Shown: positions 35,597 through 45,101, counted from the first letter of the stretch. The stretch: DNA of 64,000 nt from Paeniglutamicibacter sulfureus (GCF_039535115.1 NZ_BAAAWO010000001.1:2170001-2234000), one strand, 5' to 3'. A program made the numbers and translations. The notes: generated by a model not told the origin, from the letters alone.

Positions 35597-36967
35597 TCAA
35601 CGGTTGAAAGACCCGAGCACCTCATTCAACGCCTCGGTGGAGGAAGGGTGGGTGAAGATCGAGTCGCGCAGCGTGGCCGAGGTGACGCCCTGGCGCATGG
35701 CCAAGGCGACCAGGTTGATCACTTCCTGGGAATCCACGTGCATCAGGGCGGCACCGAGGATGCGGTCAGAGTCGGCGTCAACCACGAACTTGATGATGCC
35801 GCGAGGGTCCCCGACGATCTTGGGTCGCGGCATCGCGGCAATCTCGGGGACCTTTTTGACTGCGATCTTGATGGCCAGCCCCCGGGAGCGTGCCTGGTCC
35901 TCGCTGAGCCCGACGCGAGCCAGCGGCGGGGTGGTGAAGATGGTGTAGGGAACCGCGACGCGGTCCGCGGTCGAACGCTGGCCGGATCCCAGGATGGCAT
36001 CGGCGACGACGCGGTTGTCGTCCAGGGAGACGTAGGTGAATTGCGGCCCGCCGTTTACGTCCCCCAGCGCGTATACGCCCTCGGCACTGGTGGAAAGGCG
36101 TTCCTCCACCTTGATGGCCCCGGATTCGGTGAGCTCGATGCCGGCGGCTTCCAGGTTCAGCCCATCGGTGACCGGGGTGCGCCCGAGGGCAATGAGCACC
36201 GCATCGGCCTCAATTGCCCGCACGTGGCCGTCCTGTTCGTAGTGCACCATCGCGGAGTCGGCGTCCTGGCCGATGCGCTGCACACTGGCTCCCACCCGCA
36301 CCTCCACCCCCACGTCGTTCAGCGCTCCCAGGACCTCGGCGGCGATATCTTCGTCTTCCTCTTTCAGTGCCCGTGGCCCGCGGTCAAGCACGATGACCTT
36401 TGAACCGAAGTGCGCGAACATGGAGGCGAATTCGGTCCCGACGTATCCGCCGCCGACCACCACCAGGGTTCCGGGCAGCGGCGCGTGCTGCAGTGTGGTG
36501 GAGTCGTGGATACGCCCGCCGATCTGCACGCCGTCAAGGTCCGGAATCGCGGGCACGGCACCGGTGTTGATGATGATCCGCTTGGCGTCGAGTTCGAGGA
36601 TTTCTTCCCCGGCCACGACCCTGATGCGGCGCGGAGAGACGAAGCTGGCCCTGCCGGTGATGGTGATGACCGAATCCAGGCCATCCAGCATGAAAAAGTT
36701 CTTGGCCCGCATCGCGGCGCTGAGCTTGTCCCGGCGCCGCACCGCCTCATCGAAGTAGCCGGGGTCGAATCCGTTACCGGGGCGGATGTCCGCGTCATGG
36801 ATCAGCGCCTTGGTGGGAACACAGCCAATGTTGATGCAGGTGCCGCCATACATGTCCGGCGATGCCTCGATGATTGCCACCCGGTGCCCGGCACGGGCCA
36901 TGGTTCCGGCAAGCGTCTTTCCTCCCTTGCCCCAGCCGATGACTATGAGATCGATTTCGTGTTCCAT
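35597..36967 (-). CDS. RclA-like pyridine nucleotide-disulfide oxidoreductase
   Basis: A 456-residue class I flavin disulfide reductase. It has an FAD motif in 'VIGWGKGGKTLAG', the redox pair C-x4-C in 'GTCINIGCVPTKA', the NAD(P) motif 'VVGGGYVGTEFASMF', and the C-terminal 'THPSSTEALNEVLG' with the His-x-Glu near the partner active site. 'CINIGCVPTK' and the ending fit the RclA branch (reactive-chlorine resistance, Cu(II) reductase) better than mercuric reductase or lipoamide dehydrogenase. AAGGA lies 7 nt before the ATG. It is a single gene. Confidence 0.87.
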   Translation of the reverse strand: MEHEIDLIVIGWGKGGKTLAGTMARAGHRVAIIEASPDMYGGTCINIGCVPTKALIHDADIRPGNGFDPGYFDEAVRRRDKLSAAMRAKNFFMLDGLDSVITITGRASFVSPRRIRVVAGEEILELDAKRIIINTGAVPAIPDLDGVQIGGRIHDSTTLQHAPLPGTLVVVGGGYVGTEFASMFAHFGSKVIVLDRGPRALKEEDEDIAAEVLGALNDVGVEVRVGASVQRIGQDADSAMVHYEQDGHVRAIEADAVLIALGRTPVTDGLNLEAAGIELTESGAIKVEERLSTSAEGVYALGDVNGGPQFTYVSLDDNRVVADAILGSGQRSTADRVAVPYTIFTTPPLARVGLSEDQARSRGLAIKIAVKKVPEIAAMPRPKIVGDPRGIIKFVVDADSDRILGAALMHVDSQEVINLVALAMRQGVTSATLRDSIFTHPSSTEALNEVLGSFNR

Positions 36968-36996
36968 CGGGGCGTCCTTAATTTCTGGAAATACCG

Positions 36997-37014
36997 TGTT
37001 GACTACTGTTGACT
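36997..37014. promoter_or_regulatory. Tandem TGTTGACT repeat upstream of the RclA-like gene
   Basis: TGTTGACT occurs at 36997-37004 and 37007-37014, one helical turn (10 bp) apart, 30-47 bp before the gene start. It is a candidate activator site. The rest of 36968-37303 holds no gene. Confidence 0.4.
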
Positions 37015-37210
37015 CTGGTTTGCTGAGGATAGACGGTCAAGAAAGCCCGACCCGAACGGGCCAACGTCGTCGAACCGCTGCACCTATTCGACTGGATTGA
37101 GCACCCGTGCAGCCTTCGGCAGCCATCACGACATGGCCATGGCCCAAGCGAGGTGGCCACAGTCGGGGACGCCCGTGCTCGTTGGCTGTCTCGCGCTAGT
37201 GGTCGACGCG

Positions 37211-37250
37211 AAAATGCGTGGGTTCGACCGCCCCGGGTCTAACCCACGCA
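37211..37250 (-). terminator. Rho-independent terminator of the VOC-family gene
   Basis: On the minus strand a 10-bp stem (37241-37250 with 37215-37224) is followed directly by TTTT (37211-37214). It lies about 50 bp past the stop of the gene at 37304. Confidence 0.75.
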
Positions 37251-37303
37251 CTTATTCAAGCCGGTTGGAGCCGTCGGCCCCCACCCACCGGCGGAACGGG
37301 CGG

Positions 37304-37735
37304 CTACTGCCCCGTGTTGCCGGGCCCGGCAATGTTGACCATCCAGTCAACCCCGAACTTGTCGGCGAGCATGCCGAACGAGTCGCCCCACGGGGCCTCT
37401 GCCAGTTCCTCGCCGATCGTGGCACCCTCGCTGAGCTTCTTCCAATACGTGGTCATTTCGTCCTTGTCGTCGCCACTGAGCGTGACGGAGATGGCGGTGC
37501 CGCCCTTCCACTCCATGGAGGCAGGGGTGTCGGCCGCCATCAGGTTCAGGCCGTTCGGTGCTCGCAGGTGACCGTGCATGATCTTGTTGTCATCCTCCGG
37601 ATTGCCGGTCTTGGCGAAATCGAAGTCCGCGAAGGGGCGCAAATCCAGTTCACCGCCAAATATCGACTGGTAGAACTCGAGCGCGGGACGCGCCGTATCG
37701 CGGAAGCTGATGTACGGGTTCAGAATCGTGCCCAT
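37304..37735 (-). CDS. VOC/PhnB-like glyoxalase-fold protein
   Basis: A 143-residue protein with the PhnB-like pattern 'LNPYISFRDTARPALEFYQSIFGGEL' at the start and 'PWGDSFGMLADKFGVDWMVNI' at the end, the two ends of the vicinal-oxygen-chelate fold. Family members are often annotated as 3-demethylubiquinone methyltransferase-like, but most lack known activity. The ATG at 37735 follows GGAG. It is divergent from the MarR gene. Confidence 0.85.
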   Translation of the reverse strand: MGTILNPYISFRDTARPALEFYQSIFGGELDLRPFADFDFAKTGNPEDDNKIMHGHLRAPNGLNLMAADTPASMEWKGGTAISVTLSGDDKDEMTTYWKKLSEGATIGEELAEAPWGDSFGMLADKFGVDWMVNIAGPGNTGQ

Positions 37736-38012
37736 GGTGTTCTCCATCGTTTGGCGGTGTTCGACAACTAGCAATTGTGCCCGTCACAACCGGATCCGTG
37801 AAGCCTTCGAACCGATAGTTTGCCGTGAATTCGCCGGGTGGCCAACCCGACAAGCTGCCGCCGCATCGAACTCGCGGGCAGCAGCCGCGACCAACACCGT
37901 GGTCAGGCCCGGGACGGTGCCGCGCCACGCGGGCAAAACACCGGCGCGCGGAAATGGCAAACGCGACGTCGCGAGGGATTCGAATCGGCGGATCGCCACT
38001 AAAATGATTCCC

Positions 38013-38516
38013 ATGACTTCACCGTTCTCCGAATCCCGACCCGACCCGGGATCGGCAACTGATCACGCAACCCTTGATCCATTGATCGAGGACGTGGAAA
38101 AAGAGTTTTCCATCATGGTCGTCAAGGCACGCCAGGCCATCCGCAGGCGCGCCGCCGCGATCCATCCCGAACTTCAGCCGCTGGGCTACAAGGTGCTGTC
38201 CATCCTGGCGCGCGAGCACGCCCAGCAGCAGATCATTCTTGCCGAGGAACTCCAGGTGGACAAGGCGACCATGAGCCGGATGATCAAATGGCTCGAGGCC
38301 AAGGAACTGGTCACCCGCGTTCCGGATCCGAGCGACGGCAGGGCCATGCTGGTCAGCATCACCGAACCCGCGCGTGCAGGCTATCTTGCCTCGAGCGCGG
38401 CGTCGCGCCAGTTGTTGAGGAACCGGCTCGTCTCCTGGGACCCCGAGGAAATCAAGCGCTTCGCCGACCTGCTCTCCAAGCTCAACGCCAACGACGCCCC
38501 GCCCCGCGAAAGCTGA
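38013..38516 (+). CDS. MarR-family transcriptional regulator
   Basis: A 167-residue protein with a MarR winged helix ('LGYKVLSILAREHAQQQIILAEELQVDKATMSRMIKWLEAKELVTRVPDPSDGRAMLVSIT', about residues 53-113). Helices for dimerisation lie on both sides. An alternative ATG at 38004 lies in the same frame; neither has a strong ribosome site. It is divergent from the VOC gene (37735), with 277 bp between them, and may regulate it. Confidence 0.85.
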   Translation: MTSPFSESRPDPGSATDHATLDPLIEDVEKEFSIMVVKARQAIRRRAAAIHPELQPLGYKVLSILAREHAQQQIILAEELQVDKATMSRMIKWLEAKELVTRVPDPSDGRAMLVSITEPARAGYLASSAASRQLLRNRLVSWDPEEIKRFADLLSKLNANDAPPRES

Positions 38517-38535
38517 TCGGCGCGAAACCATTTTT

Positions 38536-38570
38536 CGGCCCCGGCCCTCCATCTGGAGGGGACGGGGCCG
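38536..38570 (+). terminator. Hairpin after the MarR gene
   Basis: A stem (38536-38550 with 38555-38570, one bulged base) with a 4-nt loop lies 20 bp past the MarR stop. It has no T tail on the plus strand. The remaining bases to 38905 show nothing else except the OsmC promoter region. Confidence 0.55.
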
Positions 38571-38905
38571 ATGACGTCTGCACGGTTTCTTCGCCAGGCT
38601 GCCTCCAACGCCTTGATTCATTCGCCATTTTGGCCCCAATCGGCAAGGGAGCGGGCACTTCTTCGACGAAAGACCGTTTCATCGTGAAGATTTGTTAAGG
38701 ACGCGCTTTGCGCGGTCACCACGGAATCGGCAACACTCGTAGACAGAATCACGAGCTCCAATCATTCACGGCCCTGGTCGATTGGACCGCAACCCTCTTC
38801 GTCATAGCGGGGTGCGCCAGGTGAAGATTCGACGCCACCCAACCGGATCGGCGTAAGTATGGCGTTGTGCAAGGCCTGCGCCAACCACGAAAGGATCGAA
38901 CTTCC

Positions 38906-39451
38906 ATGTCCGAAACCCTGATCGACAGCACCCTTGATGAGATTCGCACTGAAAAGCTCACCGCGGCAGGCGCCGCCTGGGGCGAGCGCATTGCCGCCAA
39001 CCCCGCCAGCGCGGCGCTGACCTTCAAGGCCAGCGGAGTGTCCACCGGGTCTGTCTCCAGCGAAATCACTGCGGGCAAGCACCGCTTCATCGTCGACGAG
39101 CCAGAGGCACTGGCCGGGGACGACGTGGCCGCAAGCCCGGTTGAATTCGCCCTCGGAGCCCTCATCTCCTGCCAGGTCGTCGTCTACCGCCTGTACGCAC
39201 ACCAACTGGGCCTCAAGATCGACTCACTGGAAATCAATGCGGATGCCGACCTGGATGTCCGCGGCCTCTTCGGCATCGAAGAAACCATCCGCCCGGGCTT
39301 TGGCGAGGTGCGCCTGACGGTCAAGATCGACGGCCCCGAGACCCGCGAGCGCTACGAGGAGCTGCAGGCAACCGTCGATGCACGCTGCCCCGTGCTGGAC
39401 ATCTTCAGCAACCCGACCCCGGTCCATGTAGAGCTGGTCACGGCCGGCTAG
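38906..39451 (+). CDS. OsmC-family protein
   Basis: A 181-residue OsmC/Ohr-fold protein. 'SPVEFALGALISCQVVVYRLYAHQLGL' contains the Cys of the first half of the peroxidatic pair (about residue 91), and 'VDARCPVLDIFSNPTPV' contains the second (about residue 164). The two-cysteine arrangement fits a thiol peroxidase acting on organic hydroperoxides or a related detoxification role. AAGGA is upstream, and a perfect terminator follows. Confidence 0.87.
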   Translation: MSETLIDSTLDEIRTEKLTAAGAAWGERIAANPASAALTFKASGVSTGSVSSEITAGKHRFIVDEPEALAGDDVAASPVEFALGALISCQVVVYRLYAHQLGLKIDSLEINADADLDVRGLFGIEETIRPGFGEVRLTVKIDGPETRERYEELQATVDARCPVLDIFSNPTPVHVELVTAG

Positions 39452-39466
39452 GGTCCATATGAACCG

Positions 39467-39516
39467 ATCGTGGGGTTGGTGCCGTTCGAGGGGAACGGCA
39501 CCAACCCCACGATTTT
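39467..39516 (+). terminator. Rho-independent terminator of the OsmC gene
   Basis: A perfect 21-bp stem (39467-39487 with 39493-39513) with a 5-nt loop is followed by TTT. It is among the clearest terminators in the window. Confidence 0.92.
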
Positions 39517-39606
39517 CGTTTAACGGGGTCCCGTTCCGGCGCCCGGCCGGGGCAAGTGCTCCTCCCCCGCAGACGGGCCGACCAAGCGTCCACGCCTACC
39601 CCTCGG

Positions 39607-39849
39607 CTACTCGCCGAAATCCGTTTCCTTGTAGGGCACCCCTGATTTGTCATAGGTCGTCCAGACGCCCACCTGGCGCCCGAGATCCAAGCGGCCGGAA
39701 CGCATCATGGTGCCATCGATCCTGAACCATTCCCAGTCCCCGTGGATTTCCCCGTCCAAGGTAAATCCACGCGCCCACAGGCTACCGTCCTTGTGGACCT
39801 TCTCAAACGGTTTCAGCTGGGGGGACGTCTCCGCATCGCGAGTGGCCAT
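39607..39849 (-). CDS. Small MORN/YwqK-like protein
   Basis: An 80-residue protein with two MORN-like strands: 'DGEIHGDWEWFRIDGTMMRSGRL' and 'GRQVGVWTTYDKSGVPYKETDF', the pattern of the YwqK-type repeat ('G-x2-x-G-x-W-x-x-Y/F'). The start at 39849 is preferred; an upstream in-frame Met at 39906 lacks support. The function is unknown; in other genomes similar proteins are labelled YwqK-type antitoxins, but no partner toxin is visible here. Confidence 0.65.
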   Translation of the reverse strand: MATRDAETSPQLKPFEKVHKDGSLWARGFTLDGEIHGDWEWFRIDGTMMRSGRLDLGRQVGVWTTYDKSGVPYKETDFGE

Positions 39850-40032
39850 GCCCCCATGGTCCCACAGGCCCGCAGCCCGCCGCACGGGCATGGGCCCCAT
39901 CACGGACAAAAGCCGTATGCAACAACCCTTTCACTTCTCCCTACCGCTGGGTAGGATCAGCCGAACGTGCCCCGCCGGTTCACACGCTGCGGGCCGTGCC
40001 AACTCGTCACTTTTCCCAAGGGAGTAACCACC

Positions 40033-41778
40033 GTGTCCGAGATACATCCGTTGCGGCGCCATGCCTTGGTCGCCACCGCAGCATTTACCCTCCTGGCCTC
40101 CGCGGCCATGTCCTCCCCGGCACAGGCCGCGCCGGCGGCCCCCGCTTCACCGGGCCAGGACAACAAGAACCACAACGCGCCCACCACGAGCATCCAGCTG
40201 GTGGGCATCAACGACTTCCACGGCCGCATCGAGGCCAACGGCGCCGAGGCCGGGGCAGCGGTGCTGGCGGGCGCCGTGAAGGACTACAAGGACAAAAACC
40301 GCAATACCCTCTTCGTCTCGGCCGGAGACAACATTGGTGCCTCCACGTTTACCTCGTTCTCGCAGCAGGACAACCCCACCATCGACGCGCTTCTCGCCGC
40401 CGGGCTGGATGTCTCCGCAGTGGGAAACCACGAATTCGACCAGGGCTTCACCGACCTGGTTGAGCGCGTTATCCCGCGCTACGGCGCCGGGGATTCCGCG
40501 GCGGGCGCCGACTACGCGCTGGGCGCCAACGTCTATGAAAAAGGGACCAGGAAGCCGACCCTGAAGGAATACGCGCTGCGGACCCTCAACGGTGTCACTG
40601 TGGGCATCATCGGCACCGTCACCGACCAGACGGGCACCCTCGTGACCCCCGCGGGAGTCGCCGGACTCGACTTCGGCAACGAGCTGGAGGCCGCCAACCG
40701 GGTGGCCGCGCAATTGAGCGACGGAAAGCGCTCCAACGGCGAGGCCGATGTGCTGGTGCTGTTGACCCACGAGGGGTCGGCGAGTACCGATTGCGCAGCC
40801 ATCGGCTCCGAGGAAACCTCCTACGGGGAGCTGGTTCGCGGCGCGTCACCGGAAATCGACGCCATCCTCTCCGGCCACACCCACGGGGGCTACTCCTGTT
40901 CCTACCCGGTGGACGGCTGGGCCAAGGGGCTGCAGCGCCCCGTGCTGCAGGCGCACCAATACGGCACCACCCTGGACAGCCTTGAGATCACGGTGTCGAA
41001 GCAGCAAAAACAGGTCGTGGGACTCGAGGCGGGGCTGGTCTCGCTGACCACTATCGCCGAAAACGGACAGGTCGTCCCGCGCTTCGAGGCGGTGCCAAAG
41101 GTCGCCGAGATCGTCGCGGCGGCGACCGCCCAGGCGGAGGTCATCGGCGCCCGGAAGATCGGGGCGATCAGCGCGAGCATCACCCGCGGCGGAACCGCGG
41201 GCTCGGACCGCGGCGTCGAATCCTCGTTGGGCAACCTGGTGGCCGACATGCACCTGTGGGCCACTTCCAACGACGCGTTCGGCGGCATTCCCGCCCAGAT
41301 CGCCTTCATGAATCCCGGCGGGCTGCGCGCCGACCTCATCTCCGGGGCAGACGGAACGGTCACGTACAAGGACGCCGCGTCGGTCCAACCCTTCGGCAAC
41401 ACGCTGTTCACGATGGACCTCACCGGCGCCCAGATCAAGGCGGTGCTCGAGGAACAGTGGCAGCCCGAGGGCTCCAGCCGGCCCAAGCTGCACTTGGGGA
41501 TTTCCGAGGGCTTCGGCTACACCTATGACCCCAACGCGGCCCGGGGCCAGCGCATCCTGTCGATGACCTATCAGGGAGAACCGGTGGCCAACGACCAGGT
41601 TTTCCGCATCGTCACCAACTCGTTCCTGGCCGCGGGCGGAGACAACTTCTCCACTTTTGCCCTGGGAAGCAACGTGGCGGATTCCGGGCAAATCGACCTG
41701 GTGGCCTGCATCGGCTATTTCCAGGCCCACCCGTTAGTGGACCCGGCACCCTTGGGCAGGGCCCAGGCGGCCCAGTAG
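40033..41778 (+). CDS. Secreted 5'-nucleotidase / metallophosphoesterase (UshA-like)
   Basis: A 581-residue exported enzyme. The signal peptide (about residues 10-34, ending 'SSPAQAAP') is followed by the metallophosphatase domain with 'GINDFHGRIE' (metal Asp-x-His), 'SAGDNIGAS', 'VGNHEFDQG' and 'LLTHEG', and 'SGHTHGGYS'. The C-terminal 5'-nucleotidase domain contains 'FMNPGGLRADL' and the substrate-binding 'NSFLAAGGDNFS'. It hydrolyses extracellular nucleotides to nucleosides and phosphate. The GTG start at 40033 has AAGGGAG upstream, and a perfect terminator closes it. Confidence 0.93.
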   Translation: MSEIHPLRRHALVATAAFTLLASAAMSSPAQAAPAAPASPGQDNKNHNAPTTSIQLVGINDFHGRIEANGAEAGAAVLAGAVKDYKDKNRNTLFVSAGDNIGASTFTSFSQQDNPTIDALLAAGLDVSAVGNHEFDQGFTDLVERVIPRYGAGDSAAGADYALGANVYEKGTRKPTLKEYALRTLNGVTVGIIGTVTDQTGTLVTPAGVAGLDFGNELEAANRVAAQLSDGKRSNGEADVLVLLTHEGSASTDCAAIGSEETSYGELVRGASPEIDAILSGHTHGGYSCSYPVDGWAKGLQRPVLQAHQYGTTLDSLEITVSKQQKQVVGLEAGLVSLTTIAENGQVVPRFEAVPKVAEIVAAATAQAEVIGARKIGAISASITRGGTAGSDRGVESSLGNLVADMHLWATSNDAFGGIPAQIAFMNPGGLRADLISGADGTVTYKDAASVQPFGNTLFTMDLTGAQIKAVLEEQWQPEGSSRPKLHLGISEGFGYTYDPNAARGQRILSMTYQGEPVANDQVFRIVTNSFLAAGGDNFSTFALGSNVADSGQIDLVACIGYFQAHPLVDPAPLGRAQAAQ

Positions 41779-41835
41779 CCGCAGAGTGAGGGCGACCTTC
41801 CGCCTCCCGTGCGGATGGTCGCCCTCACTCTGCGG
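41779..41835 (+). terminator. Terminator of the 5'-nucleotidase gene
   Basis: A perfect 19-bp stem (41779-41797 with 41817-41835) with a 19-nt loop begins directly at the stop codon. Confidence 0.8.
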
Positions 41836-42134
41836 GCCGGGGCACCCCGTGCGGCTTCCCCGATCGAACGGATTCATTTTTTGTGACATTTTCACGTCAT
41901 AATGGGCTGTGCCCTTTTGGGACCGGAGTCTTCCATCCGGCGGTCGAACCGGCACATCAGGGGTCCAGCGGACCCCGGGTCAACGATCTCGGCGGGGTCT
42001 TGATCCCGCCAGTTCATCAACCGGGAAGCCATCCGTGCATCAGAAACACTGTGTCTTGGGACACGCAAGAATAAGGTCATTCGTTCCATTCCCTACGGCT
42101 CGCGGCAACGGATTCGGAGCATCGAACGCCCTGC

Positions 42135-42225
42135 GGTATGGTCGGGCGCTCCACGAGGGGTGCCGTCCAGTCGTCCCGCTTCGGCAACCGGGCGCCACGG
42201 TGGTGCCGGCTCAAAGCCTGTTGCA
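42135..42225 (+). ncRNA. Candidate SAM-binding riboswitch (SAM-IV/SAM-I-like) in front of an amino acid permease
   Basis: The leader contains GGTC, a hairpin TGCCG...CGGCA (42161-42165 with 42182-42186) directly continuing as CGGCAACC, then a P3-like hairpin GGCGCC-ACGGT-GGTGCC (42191-42207). The order of CGGCAACC, stem and GGTGCC is the shared core of the SAM-I/SAM-IV family. The outer P1 pairing is not convincing by eye. It ends about 60 bp before the permease ATG. If real, it would switch the permease on when S-adenosylmethionine is low. Confidence 0.4.
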
Positions 42226-42285
42226 ACCCGAAGCCGGCCAGGTGACTGTGAGCCAGCTCGCATCAAGGCCCCTTGGTGGTGTTGC

Positions 42286-43839
42286 ATGACACCCATGAGC
42301 AGAATTTCCGTAGCACTCGAGCCCGAAGCGGCACCCCGGCGCGAACCCTCGAACCCTGTCGGTCCCGTCGGCGGCAAGCACCACAACGAACTCAAGCGCG
42401 GTCTGAGCAGCCGGCACCTGCAAATGATCGCCATCGGCGGCGCGATCGGCACGGGACTCTTCGTCGCCTCGGGTGGCACGATTTCCCAGGCCGGACCCGG
42501 CGGCGCACTGGTCGCCTATGCCCTGGTTGGCCTGATGGTGTTCCTGCTGATGCAGTCCCTGGGCGAGATGGCGGCCAAGATCCCCGTCGCCGGGTCCTTC
42601 CAGACTTTCGCGACGCGCTTCGTCTCCCCCTCCTTCGGGTTCGCGATCGGCTGGAACTACTGGTTCAACTGGGCCATCACCGTGGCCGCCGAGCTGGTCG
42701 CCGCCGGAATCATCATGGACTTCTGGCTGCCGGGCGTCCCCGGCTGGATCTGGGCCGGAATTTTCCTCGTTGTGCTGACGGGGCTCAATGCACTCTCGGC
42801 CAGGTCCTTTGGCGAAAGCGAATTCTGGCTCTCGCTGATCAAGGTGTCCGCCGTCGTGCTGTTCCTGATCGCCGGGGTGCTCATGATCGTGGGCATCCTC
42901 GGAGACAGCTCCCCCGGGCTGTCCAACTGGCAAAACCGCGAGGACGTCTTCCATGGCGGGTGGGTATCGATCATTTCCGTCTTCATGATCGCCGGCTTCT
43001 CCTTCCAGGGCACCGAGCTGGTCGGCGTGGCCGCCGGCGAGGCGAAGAACCCCCGGCGCGAGGTCCCCAAGGCCATCCGCAACGTCTTCTGGCGCATCAT
43101 GATCTTCTACATCGGCGCCATTTTCATCATCGGCTGCCTGATCCCCTTCGCCGATCCGAGCCTGTTGGCATCCGGCGAGGCCGACGTGGCAGCCTCCCCG
43201 TTCACCATGGTCTTCGAGCGTGCCGGCATCGCCTTTGCGGCGTCGCTGATGAACGCTGTCATCCTCACCGCGATCCTGTCGGCGGGCAACTCAGGGCTGT
43301 ATGCCTCGACCCGCATGCTCTACTCCATGGCCCATGACGGCAAGGCCCCCAAGATCTTTGGCCGCACCAACTCGCGCGGCGTCCCGATTCCGGCGCTGCT
43401 CGCCACCGCCGCGGTGGGACTCTTTGGGTTCCTGTCCGCAATCGTCGGCCAAGGTGCCGCCTACGCCTGGCTCCTGAACGTCTCGGGCTTGTGCGGATTC
43501 ATCGTGTGGGCGGGCATCGCCATCTCGCACTACCGGTTCAGGCGCGGCTTCCTGGCCCAGGGCAACAAGGTCAGCGACCTGCCCTACCGGGCGTCGCTCT
43601 TCCCCATCGGGCCACTGCTGGCCTTCGCCGTGTTGATCCTGGTGATCGCCGGGCAGAACTACGAGGCGGTGGTGGCAGGACGCGGCATGGAGGTGCTCTC
43701 CTCCTACATCGGCCTGCCCATCTTCCTGGGACTGTGGCTCGTCCACCGCTTGGTCACCAAGTCCAAGGTCGTGCCGTTGCTCGAGATGGACCTGGCCGCG
43801 CCGCAGGATGTCGAAGACGAGCTCGCCTCCAAGGCGTAG
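42286..43839 (+). CDS. Amino acid permease, APC superfamily (AAT family)
   Basis: A 517-residue transporter with about 12 membrane segments. It has the AAT family N-terminus 'LKRGLSSRHLQMIAIGGAIGTGLFVASGGTISQAGPGG' (about 32-70) and 'FSFQGTELVGVAAGEAKNPRREVPKAIRNVFWRIMIFYIGAIF'. The 35-residue hydrophilic N-terminus is longer than in E. coli LysP or GabP. The start at 42286 (or 42295) is uncertain, as no strong ribosome site is present. If the leader element is a SAM riboswitch, the likely substrate is methionine; otherwise the substrate is open. Confidence 0.9.
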   Translation: MTPMSRISVALEPEAAPRREPSNPVGPVGGKHHNELKRGLSSRHLQMIAIGGAIGTGLFVASGGTISQAGPGGALVAYALVGLMVFLLMQSLGEMAAKIPVAGSFQTFATRFVSPSFGFAIGWNYWFNWAITVAAELVAAGIIMDFWLPGVPGWIWAGIFLVVLTGLNALSARSFGESEFWLSLIKVSAVVLFLIAGVLMIVGILGDSSPGLSNWQNREDVFHGGWVSIISVFMIAGFSFQGTELVGVAAGEAKNPRREVPKAIRNVFWRIMIFYIGAIFIIGCLIPFADPSLLASGEADVAASPFTMVFERAGIAFAASLMNAVILTAILSAGNSGLYASTRMLYSMAHDGKAPKIFGRTNSRGVPIPALLATAAVGLFGFLSAIVGQGAAYAWLLNVSGLCGFIVWAGIAISHYRFRRGFLAQGNKVSDLPYRASLFPIGPLLAFAVLILVIAGQNYEAVVAGRGMEVLSSYIGLPIFLGLWLVHRLVTKSKVVPLLEMDLAAPQDVEDELASKA

Positions 43840-43858
43840 CCCGGCCCCGTCGGCCGGG
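43840..43858. terminator. Short hairpin between convergent transporter genes
   Basis: CCCGGCC (43840-43846) pairs with GGCCGGG (43852-43858) around a 5-nt loop. It fills the 23-bp gap between the permease and the CynX-type gene. Confidence 0.5.
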
Positions 43859-43862
43859 GAAC

Positions 43863-45101
43863 CTACTGCACGCGCTGCGGGGTTCCCCGGCGATAGCCGC
43901 TGGCCACGACACCGAGCCAGAGCTGGATTCCGGCAACGAGAATCAGCAGCAGCAGCGGCAGGGTCCAATCGCCGCTGAGAGCATACAACAAGCCCATGCC
44001 GAACGGTCCGCTGGTGGCCACCAGATACCCGACCGACTGGGCCAGGGTGCTCATCGCTGTGGTCTCCTCGGAAGTGTCCCCGCTATGGGAGATCACCAGC
44101 AGCACCAGCGGGAACACGGAGAACCCGATGCCCATGGCGACCGCGCATAGCCACGCCAACGACAGCGGCAGCCACACGAGGCCGGCCAGCCCTGCGGCGA
44201 CCATGACCGAACACATGATGAAGGCGCCGCGCAGCTTGCCGTGCTTGTTGACGAGCCAGAGGGAAAGCATGGTGGCCGGAATCGTCATGGCCTGCAGCGC
44301 ACCCAAGAGGATCCCGGCATCGGCGGGCGACATGGACCGCGAGATCAGGATGCTGGGCAACCAGCTCATCATGGCGTAGGCCATGAGTGCCTGGACGGTG
44401 AAGAGTCCGGTGATGACCATCCCGCGCCGGGTGCGGATCAGCGAGAGCGGGCTGACGCCCGATGGCGACGTCGTGGCGGCGCGGTCCGAGCGGGCCATGA
44501 CCATAAACGGCAGGAACGCCAGCACGGCCGCGACCGACAGGAAGCTCCAGGTGGCAAGCCCCATGGTCGGCGAACCGGCGGCCAGCGCCAGGGGAACGCT
44601 CAGGGCCGAGGCTGCGGTGGCACCCACCGACATGGTGATCGTGTACAGACCGGTCATCATCGAGGTCTTGTCGGCAAAGTTCTCGCGGATAAAAGACGGC
44701 ATGGCAACATTGCACAGCGCGATGCCGCACATGGCCGCCACCGTTCCTGCCAGCAATGCCCACGTGGTCGGCAAGGCCCTGAATGCCAGCCCGGCGGCAA
44801 GCACGCCCAGCGCAAGCAGTATCGTTCCGGAGAGGCCAAGGCGCCTGGCCAGCCATGCGGTCGCCATGCCGGCCACGGCAAAGACCAGGGTGGGGATCGA
44901 GGGCAGCAGCGCCGTGACGAACGGGCCATAGCCCAGGAATTCCTGCAGGTCCAGGAAAAGCGGCGAAGCGCTGGTGATTCCCGCCCGCAGGTTCAGCCCG
45001 ACCAGAATCACGGCGAGCAGCGACAGCACCATGAATCCACGGGACGCCGGCCGCGGAACCGTGGGCGGATTGTCGGCTGCCGGATTTTCCATCTTGGACA
45101 T
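43863..45101 (-). CDS. MFS transporter, CynX/NimT family
   Basis: A 412-residue 12-segment transporter with the family signature 'ILVGLNLRAGITSASPLFLDLQE' near the start and 'FTVQALMAYAMMSWLPSILISRSMSPADAGILL' in the second half. The family includes the cyanate and 2-nitroimidazole transporters; most members have unknown substrates. ATG at 45101 and an in-frame GTG at 45107 are both possible. It converges on the permease gene and has no operon partner. Confidence 0.87.
   Translation of the reverse strand: MSKMENPAADNPPTVPRPASRGFMVLSLLAVILVGLNLRAGITSASPLFLDLQEFLGYGPFVTALLPSIPTLVFAVAGMATAWLARRLGLSGTILLALGVLAAGLAFRALPTTWALLAGTVAAMCGIALCNVAMPSFIRENFADKTSMMTGLYTITMSVGATAASALSVPLALAAGSPTMGLATWSFLSVAAVLAFLPFMVMARSDRAATTSPSGVSPLSLIRTRRGMVITGLFTVQALMAYAMMSWLPSILISRSMSPADAGILLGALQAMTIPATMLSLWLVNKHGKLRGAFIMCSVMVAAGLAGLVWLPLSLAWLCAVAMGIGFSVFPLVLLVISHSGDTSEETTAMSTLAQSVGYLVATSGPFGMGLLYALSGDWTLPLLLLILVAGIQLWLGVVASGYRRGTPQRVQ

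Noticed and set aside
39607..39849. Toxin-antitoxin pair
   Set aside because: Only a MORN/YwqK-like protein is present; no partner frame of suitable type lies beside it.
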